Source: Ettlia oleoabundans
Taxonomy: Eukaryota > Chlorophyta > Chlorophyceae > Chlamydomonadales
NCBI GenBank assembly: GCA_019693395.1
Contig: JAAMXP010000385.1
Coordinates: 1-12,698 of the forward strand
Reading direction: 5' to 3'
Length of the DNA stretch: 12,698 nucleotides
Every line of letters begins with the position of its first letter. Positions within the stretch are counted from its first letter, which is position 1. The notes below the pieces were generated by a model, which worked only from the letters and a program-made list of their open reading frames with translations, searched no databases and had not been told where the DNA came from. The translations under genes were made by a program, and so were the position numbers. Below, piece after piece: positions 9,701-12,698 of the stretch.

Positions 9701-10122
9701 AAAACGGGCAGGGGCGGCGAAAAAGGGGTTGACAGACAGCGGGGTGGGGGTTGGGCAAGAGGGGCCACGTTTCCGCCAAGCGAAGCGTGACAGCCAAGAG
9801 AATTCAGCAGGGCAACAGGGCGGCGGCTCGCCTGCGCAGCTCCGCCTCGGGGCGCTGGAAACCCGTTCTGGGCAGCAGAGTCTCCTGTTGCGCCTGGTCC
9901 GTGGCCTCTAGCCTAGGCGCTCGCTGCGCCTCCGCGCAGGTGGCTGGCGCTGGCCACCGCGGGCCGCGTTGCCGCTGCAAGTTAGCAGAAAGGGACGTTT
10001 AGTGTTTGAAGACGTGTGCTTCCCCGCGGGTGAGCCTGGGAGGGAGGCCCGCGGCGGAGTGAGCCACGTACCTTCACGGGCGCCCAGGGCGGAGCAGCCC
10101 TGCAATGGTTTAAAGCCGCCAT
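6795..10122 (-). CDS. beta-amylase (EC 3.2.1.2, glycoside hydrolase family 14)
   Basis: It releases beta-maltose from non-reducing ends of starch chains. Nine exons: 10122-10072, 9974-9832, 9697-9339, 9044-8696, 8479-8334, 7983-7782, 7606-7414, 7224-7093 and 6884-6795 (stop TGA), giving 554 residues. Exons 3-9 are secure: every junction restores the family alignment, e.g. FQCYD/KYMLA, GGSWDT/EYGRFFL, GVHW/WFKSRSHAAE. Key motifs are VPVYVMLPLDTV, GVMIDVWWGIAE, GPAGELRYPSYP (acid Glu, residue 275), HAAELTAGYYN (inner-loop Thr), FTCVEMRDCEHP (base Glu, residue 461) and SGENALQRYD. The flexible loop reads GNNVGD, whereas active plant enzymes have GGNVGD. The C-terminus stops soon after LTFLRMGD, so the usual tail of about 60 residues in soybean beta-amylase is absent. 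Exon 1 (ATG in context ACCATGG, donor AAG/GTACGT) and exon 2 (needs a GC donor at 9831) are less sure. They encode an Ala/Arg/Pro-rich leader that could be a plastid transit peptide. The gene is divergent from the bS21 gene. Confidence 0.93.
7669..7718 (+). repeat. 17-bp tandem repeat, about three copies, in a beta-amylase intron
   Basis: The unit GCTGCATTGACACAACG occurs at 7669-7685 (one A-to-C change), 7686-7702 and 7703-7718 (last base differs). It lies inside the intron 7607-7781, so it does not touch coding sequence. It is a minisatellite-like local duplication. Confidence 0.85.
9302..9316 (+). repeat. run of 15 C in a beta-amylase intron
   Basis: Fifteen consecutive cytosines lie inside the intron 9045-9338. 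On the coding (minus) strand this is a G-run starting 22 bases into the intron. The length is likely to vary or to be misread by sequencing. Confidence 0.9.
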
Positions 10123-10432
10123 GGTATATTCCAAGCTAGGGCACCGGGGGCAGCCATACAACCGCGCCGTTCTGAGTTCGCCGATAGTCAGGGTGTCGGT
10201 GGGCTGGAAGAATGATGGAAAGAAATGCGAGGGCAGCAGAGGGTTGCAAGAGAGAGAAATCTCGGAAAGCGGGGTGGGCTACAAAGCGAGCATCTTCCGA
10301 GTTTGGCCTGAAGAAAGACAACGTTGCTGAAAATTGTATTGCCGGCTTGCTCAACTCATAGAACCCCTAACTTGAGTGCACCGGGCCTGCTCAGGAGCTC
10401 GGCAGCGCAGTGGGAGGGACACCGCTGGCAGC
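10123..10432. promoter_or_regulatory. shared divergent promoter region, beta-amylase / bS21
   Basis: The 310 bp between the two start codons (minus-strand ATG at 10122, plus-strand ATG at 10433) must contain both 5' UTRs and both core promoters. No confident TATA box or known light or circadian element is visible. The TATATT near 10124 is only a few bases from the beta-amylase ATG, too close to act as its TATA box. Whether expression is coordinated cannot be read from the sequence. Confidence 0.5.
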
Positions 10433-11145
10433 ATGGCCCTTCGCAGGGCAACAGCGGCTTTAGCGAGCCTAGGGGAACGTTGGAGCGCGGCATCAACGTC
10501 ATTGGCGGCGGTTCGCGCACAAGGGCCCGCCATCGTTCAGGCACGACCGGTTCTGGGCGGTGCAAGGCTGCAGACATGTCTAGACAGCCGCAGGTCGGCA
10601 ATTACGTCGACACGCATTCAACAAGCAGATGCGGGTGAACAACACACACTCAGCCGGTTGGCCCGCCCAACCCCTGAGCCCCCCGCTTTGGCGTGCCTGC
10701 CCAGAGTTGCCGCCCTTCGGTCAAGGTCTCCTTGGCCCTGCCCTCCATCTGCAGGCGAGCAGGCTGCAGCAGGTGCGGCCTCACATCTCGGTTGATGTGC
10801 AGAACAACAATGTAGAGAGGGCGGCGCGCATGTTGCAGCGCAAGCTTCAAGAGGAGAGGCACATGCAAGTGGCGCAGCGCCAACAGTTTTATGTCAAGCC
10901 CAGCGAGCGCCGCAAGCTGGCAGCAGCCGCGTCGCAGAAGCGCTTTCGCCAAAAAGAGTTCAGGTAGGAGATTGCAGTTGCTGGGGGTTGGTTGTTGTTT
11001 GTTTGGGTCGTTTTCTTTGAGCTGCTCTGCCAATACCAGCCACCATGAAAGTGCCTAATGCCCGTGGCTGCTTACCAGTTCCCTTGCCTTCTTGTGCAGA
11101 GCAATGCTGCAGTGGGTGATGCAGCGCAAGTCCCGAGGCTTCTAA
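10433..11145 (+). CDS. organellar (probably mitochondrial) small-subunit ribosomal protein bS21
   Basis: A small-subunit rRNA-binding protein of bacterial type. Exons 10433-10634, 10705-10963 and 11100-11145 (stop TAA) give 168 residues. The core, about residues 97-168, has the bS21 layout: VDVQNNNVERAARMLQRKL, an EERHMQVAQRQQFYVKPSER helix, a KRFRQKEFR block and a basic end MQRKSRGF. Bacterial bS21 is about 70 residues, so roughly 95 residues are an N-terminal extension. It starts MALRRATAALASLGERWSAA, rich in Arg, Ala and Ser and free of early acidic residues, like a mitochondrial presequence; a plastid target is not excluded. The exon 2/3 junction (CAG/GTAGGA, TGCAG acceptor) is secure and restores the frame with a split Arg codon. 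The 70-bp intron 10635-10704 is my best fit for a needed frame change but is less certain, so residues about 60-90 may be wrong. Confidence 0.82.
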
Positions 11146-11524
11146 GCGGTCCAATCCCAATGAGCCGAGGCGCTTTCTTCTGCCCGCTTGGGGACGGTGC
11201 TGCCCTTGGCCTTGATTTCCAGAGGCGTTCAGACCTTGTTCCAATCCATTAGTTTGCATCATCATTCTTGCTGTATCTGCTGCTTTGCTGCTTCTCTTCG
11301 AAGATTTATTCCAGGTTTCTGTCATATTCAGGTCCAAGCACGCTTGTACCAGGCATTCACCAGCCTTCAGCTTTCAACCACATCCACTATTTGCAACATA
11401 AGGAGGTTCATGAGGAGGAGGTCAAAAATGAGGTGGCCAGCAGATCAATGCACTGCCAAAGACGTACAACAGGCAGCACAAACTTGTGCTGCGGCAGGGA
11501 GAGAGCCCTACAGTCTGTCTCTAC
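11146..11524. other. convergent 3' spacer between bS21 and Hsp110 genes
   Basis: 379 bp hold both 3' UTRs. No exact TGTAA occurs on the plus strand here and no TTACA either, only near variants such as TGTAT at 11272 on plus and TGTAG on minus at 11508-11512. Open frames across this interval have no family features. Confidence 0.45.
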
Positions 11525-12535
11525 TCAGGCCTCCATGGGCGTCTCCAGCTGCTGCTCCCCCTCCTGGCCCTGCGCCTCCGCCTGCGCAACCTCCGTCGCG
11601 GCATCAGTCTCCATCTGATCACCCTCCGCAGTGGCCGCAACCGCTGGCTGCTCCTCCTTCTTGGGCGCGGGTGGCGGTTTGCTGAGGATGGGCTCGCACA
11701 CGCGCCGCACCGTGCCCTCCTTCTTCTCCACGTCCCCAGCCAGCAACACGGGGTCGTCATACTGCACAGAACAGGATGGATGGGTGGAAGCAAATCGTGG
11801 ATCTATTAGACACCAGATATGCTCTTGTGGCGAGCTGAGGGGACATGGCTGCAGGACACAGCCCCAAGAAGGAAGCAGAAGCGTGCCGAGTCCAACATGA
11901 GTAACCATGTCCACTTCATCACTGCATCAACCAGCGGGGGATGCCGGACTGCAACAGCAGCAGCTAAGCCCTTTTGACATCACCGCCAGATCAGCCCAAC
12001 TGGACAGCCCCCAAAGCGCCGCACCTTGGCCACCTGCCGCTGCAGGCCCTCCTTTTCATCCAGCCAGGCCAGCGCCGCCTGGCACTCAGCAGCCACCTTC
12101 TGCTTCTCCTCCTCTTCAAGGTGCGCAGTACGGGGCTCGTTCAGCGCCGTCAACATGCCCTGCACACAGAGGAGGGCCAGAGGAACGGTGCAGGGTGCAG
12201 ATTGGGTGACATCACATCATGAACGATGCACAGCCTCACGGTTGGTTGTTCACTGTGGTCCTGGCACTGGCCAGAATAGCCTGGAAGCTCAATCCCAACA
12301 GGAAAGGCCCCCACTAGGTCCCACGATCCCGCTCTTGCAGCCTGATCCCTGATTGATAACCACCTCCCAGCCTCACACTCACCTGGCACACCGAACGCAG
12401 ACTGGCCGCGGCGGCGGGCAGCGCGGCGTTATTTGCTGCACGCGCCTCCACAGGATCCCCCAGCTTACGCACGTCCCCCAGCTTGGCCACATATACGCTC
12501 TTGGCCTCGTCCTCACCCTCCTCGTACAGCCAGTT
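11525..12535 (-). CDS. Hsp110/HSPA4-type Hsp70-family protein, C-terminal part
   Basis: The last three exons are 12535-12383, 12159-12025 and 11761-11525 (stop TGA). All are phase 0 with GT-AG introns and give 174 C-terminal residues. The upstream exons, including the whole ATPase domain, are beyond the right edge. The first visible exon has the diagnostic NWLYEEGEDEAKSVYVAKL, matching the [21 protein letters not shown] region of animal HSPA4. The second has AALAWLDEKEGLQRQVAK, and the third begins YDDPVLLAGDVEKKEG then CEPILSKPPPAPKKEE, equivalent to the DPVVKSKEIEAK ... SPIISKPKPK end of Hsp110. An acidic, Gln/Glu-rich tail ends ETPMEA; there is no ER-retention (KDEL-type) signal, favouring a cytosolic protein. 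Members act as nucleotide-exchange factors for Hsp70 and hold unfolded clients. The donor after VAK was chosen over one after LQRQ because it preserves family spacing. Confidence 0.88.
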
Positions 12536-12698
12536 CTGCAGGGAATGCACGGGTGCCAGCGCGGCTGAGAATGGTGCTGTTGATATCCGCAGCAATTAGA
12601 TCCCGCACACAGCAAGCTGCTACGGCTTCACTGGCAACCAGGGCTGGCATAGCGGTGTACTGTGCCACCACCATCACAAACGGCCCCCCCCCCCCCCC
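12536..12698 (-). other. intron of the Hsp110-type gene, running off the edge
   Basis: The acceptor TCCCTGCAG at 12536-12544 precedes the exon that starts with NWLYEEG. The region farther right has no matching coding block, so the donor lies outside. A run of C fills the last 15 bases. Confidence 0.6.
12684..12698 (+). repeat. run of 15 C at the right edge
   Basis: The window ends in at least fifteen cytosines. It may be where a contig broke at a homopolymer; the true length cannot be known from this window. Confidence 0.85.

Noticed and set aside
11188..11685. Plus-strand Pro-rich open frame opposite the Hsp110 last exon
   Set aside because: The antisense strand is clearly the conserved Hsp110 tail. 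The proline richness comes from complementing Glu/Ala/Gln codons.
1..12698. Search for tRNA, rRNA, CRISPR arrays, transposons and viral insertions
   Set aside because: No tRNA B-box with a foldable cloverleaf, spaced repeat array, transposase or terminal repeats was seen. The six unrelated housekeeping-type genes show no sign of acting as one system.

Overview
This is a stretch of nuclear DNA from a photosynthetic eukaryote, most likely a chlorophyte green alga. The genes have many short introns (about 70-350 bp, with GTGAG/GTGCG-type donors and TGCAG acceptors). The base composition is moderately GC-rich. TGTAA, the green-algal polyadenylation signal, follows three of the six genes at a plausible distance. 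The proteins include a plant-type beta-amylase and an organelle-targeted bacterial-type ribosomal protein. The species cannot be named from the sequence.

Layout, left to right. (1) Plus strand, 166-1649: the 3' five exons of a CmcI/rhamnosyl-O-methyltransferase-family protein; its 5' end is outside the window. (2) Minus strand, about 3036-1945: an unrecognised basic, glutamine-rich protein, convergent with gene 1. (3) Minus strand, 5824-3631: a complete four-exon gene for a protein with a CS (p23-like) domain followed by TPR repeats. (4) Minus strand, 10122-6795: a nine-exon beta-amylase (GH14) with both catalytic glutamates. (5) Plus strand, 10433-11145: a three-exon gene for a ribosomal protein bS21 with a mitochondrial-style presequence. 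It is divergent from the beta-amylase across about 310 bp. (6) Minus strand, 12535-11525: the last three exons of an Hsp110/HSPA4-type Hsp70 relative, running off the right edge. Splice junctions were placed by hand, by matching intron phase and family alignment. Those inside conserved regions are secure. The 5' ends of genes 2, 4 and 5 are the weak points.

The genes do not form a pathway. Starch breakdown, organellar translation, protein folding and a putative methyltransferase simply lie side by side, as is normal in a nuclear genome. I see no mobile element, RNA gene or CRISPR array, and nothing that looks like a new multi-gene system. The points most worth a second look are the unusual CS-TPR protein with its unassigned N-terminal region, the eukaryotic CmcI-like gene with a changed metal-site residue, an altered substrate-loop residue in the beta-amylase, and runs of 10-15 G/C bases inside introns and at the window edge.
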